This document shows, in pieces, positions 54,998 through 63,346 of a stretch of 63,492 nt of DNA. The position numbers and the translations under genes are program-made. This stretch comes from Phycisphaerales bacterium (lineage in GTDB: Bacteria > Planctomycetota > Phycisphaerae > Phycisphaerales > UBA1924): contig JADZER010000022.1 of assembly GCA_020850415.1 (NCBI GenBank), positions 1 to 63,492 of the forward strand, given 5' to 3'. Below the pieces are notes generated by a model that had not been told where the DNA came from, searched no databases, and worked only from the letters and a program-made list of their open reading frames with translations. Each line of letters opens with the position of its first letter. Position 1 is the first letter of the stretch.

Positions 54998-55018
54998 CGA
55001 CCGAGGGAGCGCCGCCCA

Positions 55019-56410
55019 ATGCCCAGGACGCCACCCGCCGCCGCCGCGGAACGGCCGCCGCGCAGGCCCCCCGCCTACCGCCTGCGCGCCGGGTACACCC
55101 AGGCCATCGTGACCCTCACCGACTCCGCCACCGGCAAGCGCCGCGACTACTGGCTCGGCGAGTACGGCTCGCCCGAGAGCCGCGAGCTGTACTACCGGCT
55201 CCTCGCCGACTACGAGTCGCTGGGCCGGCGCCTCCCGGACCGGCCCGGCCCGCCGGCGGGCCCCCAGCGGAACGCCGACGCCCCGACGGTCAACCACCTG
55301 GTCCGCGAGTACTGGCGGCGGGTCGCCAAGCGGTACCTGCCCAAGCGGCACAACGCCATCCGCGCGACCCTGCGGCTGCTCCGCCGCCTCGACGGCGCCA
55401 CGCCGCTGGGGGACTACGGGCCGAGGAGGCTGAGGCTCCTCCAGGAGGCCATGGTCGCGGGCGACGCCTCGGCCGACCCGCCGCGCCGTCCGTGGTCGCG
55501 GTCGACGGTCAACGACCGGGTCCGCATCGTCGTGGCGGTGTTCCGGTGGGGGGCGGCCCAGGAGATGCTGCCCGCCGCCGTCGCGCAGGCGCTGGCAATG
55601 GTCGAGCCGCTCAAGCGGGGCCGGACCCGGGCGGCCGAGCGGCGGCCCGTGCGGCCCGCGCCCGGGTTCCTGGTGGAGGCGACGCTCCCGCACCTCGCGA
55701 CGCCCGTACGCGCCATGGTCGAGCTCCAGCTGCTCACCGGGGCGCGGCCCGGCGAGATCGTCGGGCTGCGCGGCTCCGACTTAGAGCGCGACGAGCCCAG
55801 CGGCCTGCTCGTCGCGAGGCTGGACGAGCACAAGACCGCCCACCTCGGGCGCGAGCGAACCCTCTACTTCGGCCCCGAGGCCGAGCGGGTGCTCCGCCCG
55901 TTCCTCGGGCGGCGGCCGCCCGATCGGCCGCTCTTCAGCCCGGCCGACGCCGAGGCCGAGCGCCTGGAGCGCCGCCGGAGGGAGCGGAGGACCCCCGAGG
56001 GATACGGCAACGGCCCGGGGACCAACCGCAGGGCCGCGCCGGCGCGGGCGCCGGGAGAGGCGTACACGCCCGACAGCTACCGGCGGGCGATCGAGTACGC
56101 CTGCGCCCGGGCGTTCCCGCCGCCGGACCACCTCCGCCCCCGGGCGCGGGAGGGCGGCGCCCTCGAGACCCACGAGGAGTGCATGGCGCGGCTCACGCCG
56201 GCGGAGCACGCCGAACTTCGGCGGTGGGGGCGCGAGCACTTGTGGCGGCCCAACCAGCTCCGCCACAGCGCCGCGACCCGCATCCGCCGCGAGTTCGGGC
56301 TGGAGGCGGCCCAGCTCGTGCTGGGGCACTCGTCGGCGGAGGTCACGGACGCTGTCTACGCGGAGCGGGACGAGGGCCGGGTCGCGGAGGTGCTCCGGCG
56401 CATCGGGTGA
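55019..56410 (+). CDS. tyrosine recombinase / integrase
   Basis: A 463-residue site-specific recombinase. An SAM-like core-binding domain (about 90-200: VNHLVREYWRRVAKRYLPKRHNAIR) precedes the catalytic domain with R243 (TGARPGE), K272, R415 (NQLRHSAATR), H437 (LGHSS) and nucleophile Y447 (DAVYAERD). In box II the usual His of HxxR is Asn (N-Q-L-R). A basic, Pro-rich N terminus may bind arm sites. ATG 55019 has GAGGGAG about 9 nt upstream. It probably integrates at the adjacent tRNA-Pro. Confidence 0.9.
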   Translation: MPRTPPAAAAERPPRRPPAYRLRAGYTQAIVTLTDSATGKRRDYWLGEYGSPESRELYYRLLADYESLGRRLPDRPGPPAGPQRNADAPTVNHLVREYWRRVAKRYLPKRHNAIRATLRLLRRLDGATPLGDYGPRRLRLLQEAMVAGDASADPPRRPWSRSTVNDRVRIVVAVFRWGAAQEMLPAAVAQALAMVEPLKRGRTRAAERRPVRPAPGFLVEATLPHLATPVRAMVELQLLTGARPGEIVGLRGSDLERDEPSGLLVARLDEHKTAHLGRERTLYFGPEAERVLRPFLGRRPPDRPLFSPADAEAERLERRRRERRTPEGYGNGPGTNRRAAPARAPGEAYTPDSYRRAIEYACARAFPPPDHLRPRAREGGALETHEECMARLTPAEHAELRRWGREHLWRPNQLRHSAATRIRREFGLEAAQLVLGHSSAEVTDAVYAERDEGRVAEVLRRIG

Positions 56411-56530
56411 GGGCCCTCCGGCGTGGAAGCCCTGTGGAAATCCGCCCGCCGGCGCGCGGCGCCCCCATTACGGTTACATCGCCGGGATACTAACCTAACG
56501 CCCGGCAGCAAGCGGGCAAGGAGCGAACAG

Positions 56531-57964
56531 ATGCAAGGAAGCGCAACCAAGAAGCGGGACCGGGGGCCGAGGCGGGCGGAGAGCCTTCTGGCGTGGGCGC
56601 ACGGGCGGGTCCGGGCCCGCCCGGCGGAGTTCATCCACGCCGGGAGGTACCTCGACGACCTGTACGGGCCCGACGCCGTGCTTGAGCGTCGCCGACGCTT
56701 CCTGGAGCGGCCGGGAGAACCGGCGCCGCTCGCCTCGGCGCGCCACATCGGGATAGGCGAGGAGGACAGCGCCCCCCTCCAGCTCCAGGCGAGGCTGTCG
56801 TGCGCGGTCGTCGATCTGATGGCGAGCCCGCCGGACATGACGCCCATGGCGGCCGAGGACCCGCTCGTGCCGGCGCGGGTCGCGGCGCTGGTCGCGTGCC
56901 TCGCGACCGACAGGGACGCCGCGGAGTACTGCTCGGGGCTGACGGAGCTCGCCTCGCTGGAGTGGCTGCGGGACGACACGGTCGGGCGCGGCATGATCGC
57001 GCCCCTGGCCGAGGATCTGGGCGGCTGGGCCTTCGTGCCGGTGCTGGCCGGGGCGCGGGCGGCGCTGGAGTCCGCGGACGCGCGCCGCCCCGCGGACGCG
57101 CATTGCCCGGACCTCGCCCCCGCGGAGCAGGCGCCGTGCCTTGAGGAGTTGACCCGCGCACTCATCGCGACCGAGTGCGCGGCGGCCTCGCTCCGCCACA
57201 CCTACCAGGAGTCCCGCGAGATCTACTCGGCGCACGGGGAGCCCCGACGGGAGCACTACCCCGAGTGTCGGGCGAGCCGCGAGGCCACCAACGCCGCGAC
57301 CATCGCCCGGGAAACGAGGAGTCTGCGCGCCGCGGGCGAGGAGGCTCCTGAATGGGTGTTCGTCGCCCCGCACCGGTGGGAGCGGAACCTGGAGGAATAC
57401 ACGGCCGCGTACCGGGGGTTCGTGGGCGTCACCAGCCGGGCGATCCGCCTCACGGGGGCGGCGGCGATGGGAGGTCTCCCCACCAAGCCAGCGCTCCCGG
57501 AGCACTTCCTCCTCGAGCTGCTCACGACCCTCCGCACGCTGCTCGGGGCCTGGCACCCCGTCACCGTGGGCGAGCGGGGGCTGGGCATGATCCGCGCCGG
57601 CTGCCCCGAGGTCCCCGACGCCTTCGTCGATGCCGCCTCCTCGGTGACGCGCGGCCGCGTGACACTCCAGGCGGTCACGGCGCCCCAAGGCGATCCGCCC
57701 CCCGGCGTGCTCTCCAAGCCGGATGGGTGGAGGAAGAAGGACCTCCTGCGCCAGATCCGGGAGTTCACCAAGTGCTCGGAAAGTACCCTCGACCGGATTC
57801 GGGGGGCCGCCGAGATCCCAGCGGCCGCGTTCGACGGCCGCGGCGCGCAGCGGCTGCTCGGCCCCCACGATGTGAAGGCACTCATCGGCGCGGCAACAGG
57901 CAAGAAGCCGAGATTCATGAAGGGGGCCGAGATCGCCAAGGCGCTGCAAGCCCTGCTCGATTGA
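56531..57964 (+). CDS. uncharacterised 477-residue island protein
   Basis: I recognise no domain over most of its length. The N terminus is basic. The middle is helical and rich in Ala/Glu/Arg, with WERNLEEYTAAYRGFVGVTSRAIRL. The C terminus has a GWRKKDLLRQIREFTKCSESTLDRIRGAAEIP stretch that looks like a helix-turn-helix. It could therefore be a DNA-binding regulator or replication accessory; this is inference. The ATG at 56531 has AAGGAG 7 nt upstream. It lies between the integrase and the DUF1580-primase operon. Confidence 0.7.
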   Translation: MQGSATKKRDRGPRRAESLLAWAHGRVRARPAEFIHAGRYLDDLYGPDAVLERRRRFLERPGEPAPLASARHIGIGEEDSAPLQLQARLSCAVVDLMASPPDMTPMAAEDPLVPARVAALVACLATDRDAAEYCSGLTELASLEWLRDDTVGRGMIAPLAEDLGGWAFVPVLAGARAALESADARRPADAHCPDLAPAEQAPCLEELTRALIATECAAASLRHTYQESREIYSAHGEPRREHYPECRASREATNAATIARETRSLRAAGEEAPEWVFVAPHRWERNLEEYTAAYRGFVGVTSRAIRLTGAAAMGGLPTKPALPEHFLLELLTTLRTLLGAWHPVTVGERGLGMIRAGCPEVPDAFVDAASSVTRGRVTLQAVTAPQGDPPPGVLSKPDGWRKKDLLRQIREFTKCSESTLDRIRGAAEIPAAAFDGRGAQRLLGPHDVKALIGAATGKKPRFMKGAEIAKALQALLD

Positions 57965-57967
57965 GCC

Positions 57968-58007
57968 ACTCGTCGCCGGACTCGTCACCTACTCGTCAGT
58001 GACGAGT
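57968..58007 (+). promoter_or_regulatory. phased ACTCGTC half-site array ahead of the DUF1580 operon
   Basis: ACTCGTC starts at 57968, 57980 and 57991 (steps of 12 and 11 bp, about one helical turn). The third copy forms a palindrome with TGACGAGT at 58000-58007 around a central G. Direct repeats in helical phase plus one inverted copy resemble a cooperative operator or a set of replication iterons. It starts 4 nt after the upstream stop codon. Confidence 0.62.
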
Positions 58008-58060
58008 CTACGCCGCAACGAAGGTAGATCGGGGCACTGGGCGCTGGAACGCAGAACACC

Positions 58061-58079
58061 GCCGGGCACAATGCCCGGC
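58061..58079 (+). promoter_or_regulatory. hairpin abutting the DUF1580 start codon
   Basis: GCCGGGCA, loop CAA, TGCCCGGC: a perfect 8-bp stem ending one base before the ATG at 58081, where a Shine-Dalgarno should be. It would hide the initiation region and may be a translational control element. Confidence 0.55.
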
Positions 58080-58080
58080 A

Positions 58081-58491
58081 ATGACGGACGCATCCCACAA
58101 CGGCGCACACCGAGACCCGACGGCCTACCTCTCGCTGGCGGAGGCCGCGCGCCACGCTCCGGGGCACCCCTCGCCGAACTGCATCTGGCGCTGGTGCCGC
58201 CGCGGCGTGCTTGCCCGCGGGGGCAGGCGGGTCTACCTGCACCACCTCCGCAGCGGCGGCAAGATGTACACCACCGCCGCGTGGGTCGGCGCGTTCTGCC
58301 GCGAGCTGACGGAGGCGGACCGCGAGTACTTCGAGGCGAAGGATGCTCAAGCGGCGACGGCTCCACCCCGGGAGTCCCGGTACGGACCGCAAGCGAGACG
58401 CGCGGGATCGGCGCCCGAGAGCGCCCGCCCGGGCGAGCGGGACCAGTCGGAACGGGAGTTGGAGCGGGAGCTTGAGGGGGAGGGGCTGTGA
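58081..58491 (+). CDS. DUF1580 domain protein (putative helix-turn-helix)
   Basis: A 136-residue protein with the planctomycete DUF1580 pattern: YLSLAEAARHAPGHPSPNCIWRWCRRGVLARGGRRVYLHHLRSGGKMYTTAAWVGAFCREL, spanning about residues 16-77. This resembles MerR/excisionase-like winged helices that read a short DNA site. The C terminus is Arg/Glu-rich and unstructured. It overlaps the primase start by 4 nt (GTGA), so the two are coupled. It may be a regulator, excisionase or replication initiator. No Shine-Dalgarno is visible. Confidence 0.82.
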   Translation: MTDASHNGAHRDPTAYLSLAEAARHAPGHPSPNCIWRWCRRGVLARGGRRVYLHHLRSGGKMYTTAAWVGAFCRELTEADREYFEAKDAQAATAPPRESRYGPQARRAGSAPESARPGERDQSERELERELEGEGL

Positions 58492-60989
58492 TCGCCACAT
58501 CCCCCACCCCGCGGCCCGACCCAGGCCCGCCCGACTTCCTTGGGCTCCCCCCCGAGCTTCGCGCCTTCGAGCGATTCCTGCACTGGCGGTACGAGTGGCG
58601 GGACGGGGACTGGGCGAAGGTCCCGTTTGACCCTAGATCCGGCGCGAGGATCGACCCGACCAACCCCGAAAACTTGGTGTCCTACCTGCTCGCCGCCGAC
58701 CTGTATACGCGGCACGCGGGCGCGTGCGCAGGCATCGGGTTCAGCTTCGACGCCGACGAGGGCATCTGCGGCATCGACCTGGACGACTGCGTTGACGAGC
58801 AGGGCAGCGTCAGCCCCGAGGCACAGCGCCTGCTCCGGAACTTCGACTCGTACGCGGAGTACTCGCCCTCGGGCACCGGCGTCAAGATCTTCGTTCGAGG
58901 ACGCAAGCCCGAGTGGGCGAGGTGCACATCCACGGCCCTCGACGGTATCGGCAAGATCGAGGTCTACGACCAGAAGCGGTACTTCACGCTCACGGGCAGG
59001 GTCGTCCCCGGCTGCGTGCAGCTCATCTCCGAGCGGCAGGAGCAGCTCGAAGCGTTGTGCGCAAGGCTGTGGCGCCAGCGGGAAGACCGCCCCGGCGTGA
59101 TCGCCCGCATAGGAGGGGCGGGATTCAACGGCGACGACGAGGCGATGCTCCAGAAGGCCCGCTCGGCGACCAACGGAGAGAAGTTCGCGGCGCTGTTCGA
59201 CCGCGGCGACACCTCCGGCCACGGCGGCGACGAGAGCGCCGCGGACGCGGCCCTGGCCTGTCACCTGGCGTTCTGGTGCGGCCCGGACCGCGATCGCATT
59301 GAGCGGCTGTTCTCGCTGTCCGCTCGGGGCCAGCGCGAGAAGTGGCAAGAGCGCGAGGACTACCGGCGCATGACCATCGACTTCGCCATTGAGAACGCCA
59401 CCGACCACTACGGGGACGATCACGCCCGGGCCCGACCGGCCCCGCGTCGTGCGGACTCCGGGATGCCAGAGATCACCCTCGATACCGACGAGCACCGAGT
59501 CATTGAGGAGACGGTCGCCGCGCTCACACGGGACCCCGAGCTCTATTCTCGAGGCGGCCGCATCGCGGAGGTCATTAGGACGGACGCCGACGGGGCTGGG
59601 GTGGTCATTGCGCCGCTGCAGACTCCCAGACTCAGGGAGGTGATTACGCGCAACGCAACCCTGCTGAGGATTACCAACAAGGGCGAGACGCCGTGCCACC
59701 CCACGGGCTGGCTTGTGAAGGGGGTCGAATCTCGGGGGTGCTGGCACGGGCTTCGCCGACTACGCCTTGTCTCCGAAGCACCCGTGCTGCGGCCGGACGG
59801 GACCATCTGGCAGGCGCGCGGGTTTGACCCGGTGACCGGGGTTCTCTATATGCCGGGCTGCGAGTTCCCCGAGATCCCGGCCCGGCCGACCCACGGCGAC
59901 GCCTGCGAGTCCTGCGATCGGCTGCTTGATCTTGTCTGCGACTTCCCGTTCGCCAGCACTGCCCATGCCGCGGCCCACCTCTCCGCGGTGCTTACGGCCG
60001 TGGCGCGGCACGCCTTCACCGGGCCGTCCCCTCTGTTCCTCGTGGACGCGAATGTGCGTGGGGCGGGCAAAACGCTCCTGGGCTCGATCGTGGCGATCAT
60101 CGCCACCGGCCGCGTACCACCCATGAGCTCCTATGTGCACGACTCGATGGAGTGCCGCAAGCAGATAACCACGCTGGCGATGGAGGGCGCAAGGGTCGTC
60201 CTGCTGGACAACCTCGGCGGAGTCATCGGCAACGACGCGCTCGACCGCGCACTCACCAGCGACTGGTGGCAGGATAGAGTTCTCGGCACCAACTCCAGCT
60301 TCTCCGGCCCGATGCTCGCGGTCTGGATCGCCACCGGCAACAACGTCACCGTCAAGGCCGACACGACGCGGCGGACGGTCTACATCCGGCTGGACAGCCC
60401 CCTGGAGAATCCGGAAGACCGGGCGGGCTTCCGTCACCGAGACCTCATCGGTCATGTCCTCGCCAACCGGCCCCGGCTTCTTGCCGACGCCATCACGATC
60501 GTGGCCGCCTACCTCCAGGCGGGGAGACCCGACATGGAGCTCCGCCCGTACGGAAGCTTCAACGGCTGGTCGGATGTCGTTCGCTCGGCGGTTCGGTGGC
60601 TTGGGCTGCCCGACCCGTGCGACACGCGCGAGCTGCTCGAGGTGGCGGCCGACACAGAGAAGGACGCGCTCGGCCGGCTGATCGCTGCGTGGCACGCCCG
60701 CGCACCCGACGGGCAGGGCGTGGGGATCGCCGAACTGATCCGGCAGCTGTATCCGACGGACGGGGGTTGGCCGGCGGACGAGGCGGCCATCGCCCTGCGA
60801 GACGCCATTGAAGCCCTCGTTGCCAGCACGCCTGGGAAGGTCCCAACGGCCCGTCAACTTGGCAACAAGCTCCGGACAATGAAGCGGCGCGTGATCGACG
60901 GCAAGATGCTGGACACCGACACCCAAAAAACATCGAAGGGGCAGATCTGGCGTGTGGTCGAGGTGAATCCTCGGGGCACAAAGGAGTGA
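58488..60989 (+). CDS. primase-helicase of the integrated element (NrS-1-like)
   Basis: An 833-residue replication protein. The N-terminal archaeo-eukaryotic-primase-like domain has GIDLDDC (D97, D99, D100 as metal ligands) and YSPSGTGVKIFVRG (about 125-138), as in the phage NrS-1 primase-polymerase group. A central ATPase has GAGKT (525-529) with LLDN (D574) as Walker B, and a WIATGNN sensor. The C terminus has a winged-helix-like segment (VPTARQLGNKLRTMKRRVIDG). GTG start at 58488 overlaps the DUF1580 stop. It should let the element replicate itself after excision. Confidence 0.82.
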   Translation: MIATSPTPRPDPGPPDFLGLPPELRAFERFLHWRYEWRDGDWAKVPFDPRSGARIDPTNPENLVSYLLAADLYTRHAGACAGIGFSFDADEGICGIDLDDCVDEQGSVSPEAQRLLRNFDSYAEYSPSGTGVKIFVRGRKPEWARCTSTALDGIGKIEVYDQKRYFTLTGRVVPGCVQLISERQEQLEALCARLWRQREDRPGVIARIGGAGFNGDDEAMLQKARSATNGEKFAALFDRGDTSGHGGDESAADAALACHLAFWCGPDRDRIERLFSLSARGQREKWQEREDYRRMTIDFAIENATDHYGDDHARARPAPRRADSGMPEITLDTDEHRVIEETVAALTRDPELYSRGGRIAEVIRTDADGAGVVIAPLQTPRLREVITRNATLLRITNKGETPCHPTGWLVKGVESRGCWHGLRRLRLVSEAPVLRPDGTIWQARGFDPVTGVLYMPGCEFPEIPARPTHGDACESCDRLLDLVCDFPFASTAHAAAHLSAVLTAVARHAFTGPSPLFLVDANVRGAGKTLLGSIVAIIATGRVPPMSSYVHDSMECRKQITTLAMEGARVVLLDNLGGVIGNDALDRALTSDWWQDRVLGTNSSFSGPMLAVWIATGNNVTVKADTTRRTVYIRLDSPLENPEDRAGFRHRDLIGHVLANRPRLLADAITIVAAYLQAGRPDMELRPYGSFNGWSDVVRSAVRWLGLPDPCDTRELLEVAADTEKDALGRLIAAWHARAPDGQGVGIAELIRQLYPTDGGWPADEAAIALRDAIEALVASTPGKVPTARQLGNKLRTMKRRVIDGKMLDTDTQKTSKGQIWRVVEVNPRGTKE

Positions 60990-61168
60990 CTCTGTGACTC
61001 TGATGACTCTCAGAACCACTCCCGGAGAAACCGCATCACCGGCTTGCCGGGTCTCGGTACCCGCCCTGAGGGCCCAAAGGCCCCACCAAGGCCGGCAACG
61101 GCCGGGTTCGTCGAGTTGCGGCGGAGATTCCCAGAGTCACGAGAGTCACAGAGTCACATCCAGAGTCT
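60984..61168. repeat. inverted arrays of GTGACTCT words flanking about 115 bp
   Basis: Left block 60984-61014: GAGTGACTCTGTGACTCTG and two more ACTCT words. Right block 61132-61168: AGAGTCACGAGAGTCACAG, GAGTCAC and AGAGTC, the reverse complements. The left block overlaps the primase stop codon and the right block ends 14 nt before the methyltransferase ATG. It is either a fourth word-repeat element or the element's replication origin. Confidence 0.7.
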
Positions 61169-61181
61169 GCAAGGAGACGGC

Positions 61182-62495
61182 ATGCTGATCACCTTCAGGT
61201 CCATCGACGACATCACCCCGTATGACAAGAACCCGCGCAAGAACGACCCCGCGGTGGACGCCGTCGCCCGCTCCATCACCGAGTTCGGCTTCCGCCAGCC
61301 CGTGGTCGTGGACGAGCACGGCGTCATCATCGTTGGGCATACCAGGTGGAAGGCGGCGCGGAAGCTCGGGCTTGAGCTGGTGCCCGTCCATGTCGCCGAG
61401 GGGCTCACCCCCGAGCAGGCCCGCGCCTACCGCATCGCCGACAACGCGACGGCGAACATCGCCCAGTGGGACCTCGAACTCCTGCCGGTCGAGCTGGCGG
61501 AGCTGAAGGACCTCGGTCTGGACCTCGACATCCTCGGGTTCGACGACGACGAGCTACAGCGCCTGCTGGGCGCGGCGGCCAACCCCGGCCTCACCGACCC
61601 CGACGACATCCCCGAGCCGCCGGACGAGCCGGTCACCAAGCCCGGCGACCTCTGGGTGCTGGGCGAGCACCGGCTGCTCTGCGGCGACAGCGCCAGCGCC
61701 GCGGATGTGGACCGGCTGATGGATGGGCACACGGTGCAGTTGGCGACCTGTGACCCCCCTTACAATGTCAATGTCCACTCCCGCTCGAACAACGCAATGG
61801 CTGCCGGGACCAGCGGGGGGCTGCCCTCGCCGGAGCAGGGAGCGAGGTTCGGGCAGTGGAAGCCGAAGGTCGCCCCCGAGGGCGGCTCGCCCAAGTCGGG
61901 CAGGAAGCTCCGCCCCAAGGACCGGCCCCTCGTCAACGACTTCGTCTCCGACGAGGCGTTCGCGGCCATGTTGCTGGCATGGTTCGGCAACGCCGCTCGG
62001 GTGCTGGACCCGGGCCGCGGCTTCTACATCTGGGGCGGCTACGCCAATGTGGCCAACTACCCGCCGGCGTTGAAGGCGTCGGGGCTGTACTTCTCGCAGA
62101 CGATCATCTGGGACAAGCAGCACCCGGTTCTCACCCGCAAGGACTTCATGGGCGCTCACGAGTGGTGCTTCTATGGCTGGAAGGAGGGGGCCGCGCACAA
62201 GTTCTTCGGCCCCAACAACATCCCCGATCTCTGGCATGTGAAGAAGGTCAACCCGCAGTCGATGATCCACCTCACCGAGAAGCCCGTGGAGCTGGCGGCG
62301 CGGGCGATGGCGTACTCGACCAAGCCCGGCGAGCGGGTGATCGACCTGTTCGGGGGATCGGGTTCCACCTTGATCGCGGCCGAGCAGCAGGGTCGGCGCG
62401 CGTACCTCATGGAGATTGACCCGGCCTACGCGGACATTATCGTGTCGCGCTGGGAGACCTTCGCGGGGAAGAAGGCGGAGCGCGAAGTGGCATGA
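61182..62495 (+). CDS. ParB-domain DNA methyltransferase (beta class)
   Basis: A 437-residue protein. Residues 1-90 are a ParB/Srx-like domain (ITPYDKNPRKND, GFRQPVVVDEHGVIIVGHTRWKAA). After a linker, the methyltransferase shows motif IV DPPY (191-194) before motif I DLFGGSGSTLIAA (from 388), the beta-class order of N6-adenine or N4-cytosine enzymes. Such fusions are common on phages and islands and usually lack a restriction partner. ATG 61182 has AAGGAG 6 nt upstream. Target sequence unknown. Confidence 0.9.
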   Translation: MLITFRSIDDITPYDKNPRKNDPAVDAVARSITEFGFRQPVVVDEHGVIIVGHTRWKAARKLGLELVPVHVAEGLTPEQARAYRIADNATANIAQWDLELLPVELAELKDLGLDLDILGFDDDELQRLLGAAANPGLTDPDDIPEPPDEPVTKPGDLWVLGEHRLLCGDSASAADVDRLMDGHTVQLATCDPPYNVNVHSRSNNAMAAGTSGGLPSPEQGARFGQWKPKVAPEGGSPKSGRKLRPKDRPLVNDFVSDEAFAAMLLAWFGNAARVLDPGRGFYIWGGYANVANYPPALKASGLYFSQTIIWDKQHPVLTRKDFMGAHEWCFYGWKEGAAHKFFGPNNIPDLWHVKKVNPQSMIHLTEKPVELAARAMAYSTKPGERVIDLFGGSGSTLIAAEQQGRRAYLMEIDPAYADIIVSRWETFAGKKAEREVA

Positions 62496-62509
62496 CCCGC
62501 CGAGCGTCC

Positions 62510-63262
62510 CTACGCGAGATCGACACCCTCGGGCGGCAGCTCCGCAAGCCCCAGCAGGAGCCACTCGACCGCTGCGGCCTCGTACTCGACCAGTGGAAGG
62601 GCTCTGAAGTTGTACTCCGCCTTGGCACAGACATACCGCTCGAACCGCTGCGGGATCGAGGGGTTGAGACACAAGACGCGGGCGGACCACCTCAGCACCG
62701 CGAGGTACTCCAGCAGGTCGCACGAGTCCGAGGCCATGCATGTCGCTTCGGGGAGGTGCGCCTGGACCCGTGCCTTCTCGTCATTGATCATGGCTTTCAG
62801 CCAGGAGCGACCGAATACCACCTTCCACATGACGGCATCGTCCACGATGACGAAGAGCCCCGGGTTCCAGAAGTGCAGGAACTTGGAGATGGCCACCACG
62901 GACGGCGCGCCCTTCATCGGCTTGATGTCGGAGATGGAGTTGATCAGGTGCCAGCAATCTCCGATGCGGTCGCCGTCCAGCGCCGAGAGTCGAAGGCGTC
63001 GGAACGCGGGGTCGAGCGCCCGAAGGCGCTGGAAGGTGGCGGGCGCGGAGGGGGGAGTACCGGCCGATCGGCGGAACACCTGCCACCCACCCTTGAGGTT
63101 TTGGTACAGCCGCTCGAAGTCGGGAAGCGACCCTTGGTCGAACGCTGCCACCGCGTTGGCCCAGCAGTCGATGCGGTGCTGGATGTTCCAGCCCTTCATG
63201 TCGGCGTAGACCTCTCGGTGCGTGGCGAACGCCCGGTCGATGGTCTCGTTTGTGATTCGCAT
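62510..63262 (-). CDS. uncharacterised island protein convergent with the methyltransferase
   Basis: A 250-residue soluble protein with no family I recognise. It is helical, with conserved-looking aromatic segments (GWNIQHRIDCWANAVAAF, SKFLHFWNPGLFVIVDDAVMWKVVF). Stops of the two convergent genes are 14 nt apart. No PD-(D/E)xK or HNH pattern is clear, so a restriction role is not supported. ATG at 63262. The codon pattern differs slightly: one of the window's two ACGT sites lies just upstream. Confidence 0.7.
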   Translation of the reverse strand: MRITNETIDRAFATHREVYADMKGWNIQHRIDCWANAVAAFDQGSLPDFERLYQNLKGGWQVFRRSAGTPPSAPATFQRLRALDPAFRRLRLSALDGDRIGDCWHLINSISDIKPMKGAPSVVAISKFLHFWNPGLFVIVDDAVMWKVVFGRSWLKAMINDEKARVQAHLPEATCMASDSCDLLEYLAVLRWSARVLCLNPSIPQRFERYVCAKAEYNFRALPLVEYEAAAVEWLLLGLAELPPEGVDLA

Positions 63263-63299
63263 GTGTGGCAGCGTACCGCGAACGTCGCCGCCACTGAGA

Positions 63300-63323
63300 A
63301 CGCCCCGGCGAGCGCCGGGGCGT
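63300..63323 (-). terminator. intrinsic-type hairpin after the right-edge gene
   Basis: An 11-bp perfect stem (ACGCCCCGGCG / CGCCGGGGCGT) with 2-nt loop (in practice a shorter stem and 4-nt loop) lies 23 nt past the stop of the leftward partial gene. The stem sequence resembles the strong terminator at 22264-22293. The T tract is short (TTCTC). Confidence 0.6.
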
Positions 63324-63346
63324 AGGGGGTGGGGGTGATGCGCCGC

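Noticed and set aside
60994..61188. A 64-residue ORF between primase and methyltransferase
   Set aside because: Its translation simply reflects the GTGACTCT word arrays and Arg/Pro/Ser filler, with no ribosome site. The DNA repeats are the meaningful feature.
62510..63262. Calling the convergent gene a restriction enzyme partner of the methyltransferase
   Set aside because: No PD-(D/E)xK, HNH, GIY-YIG or PLD motif could be seen. Neighbourhood alone is not enough.
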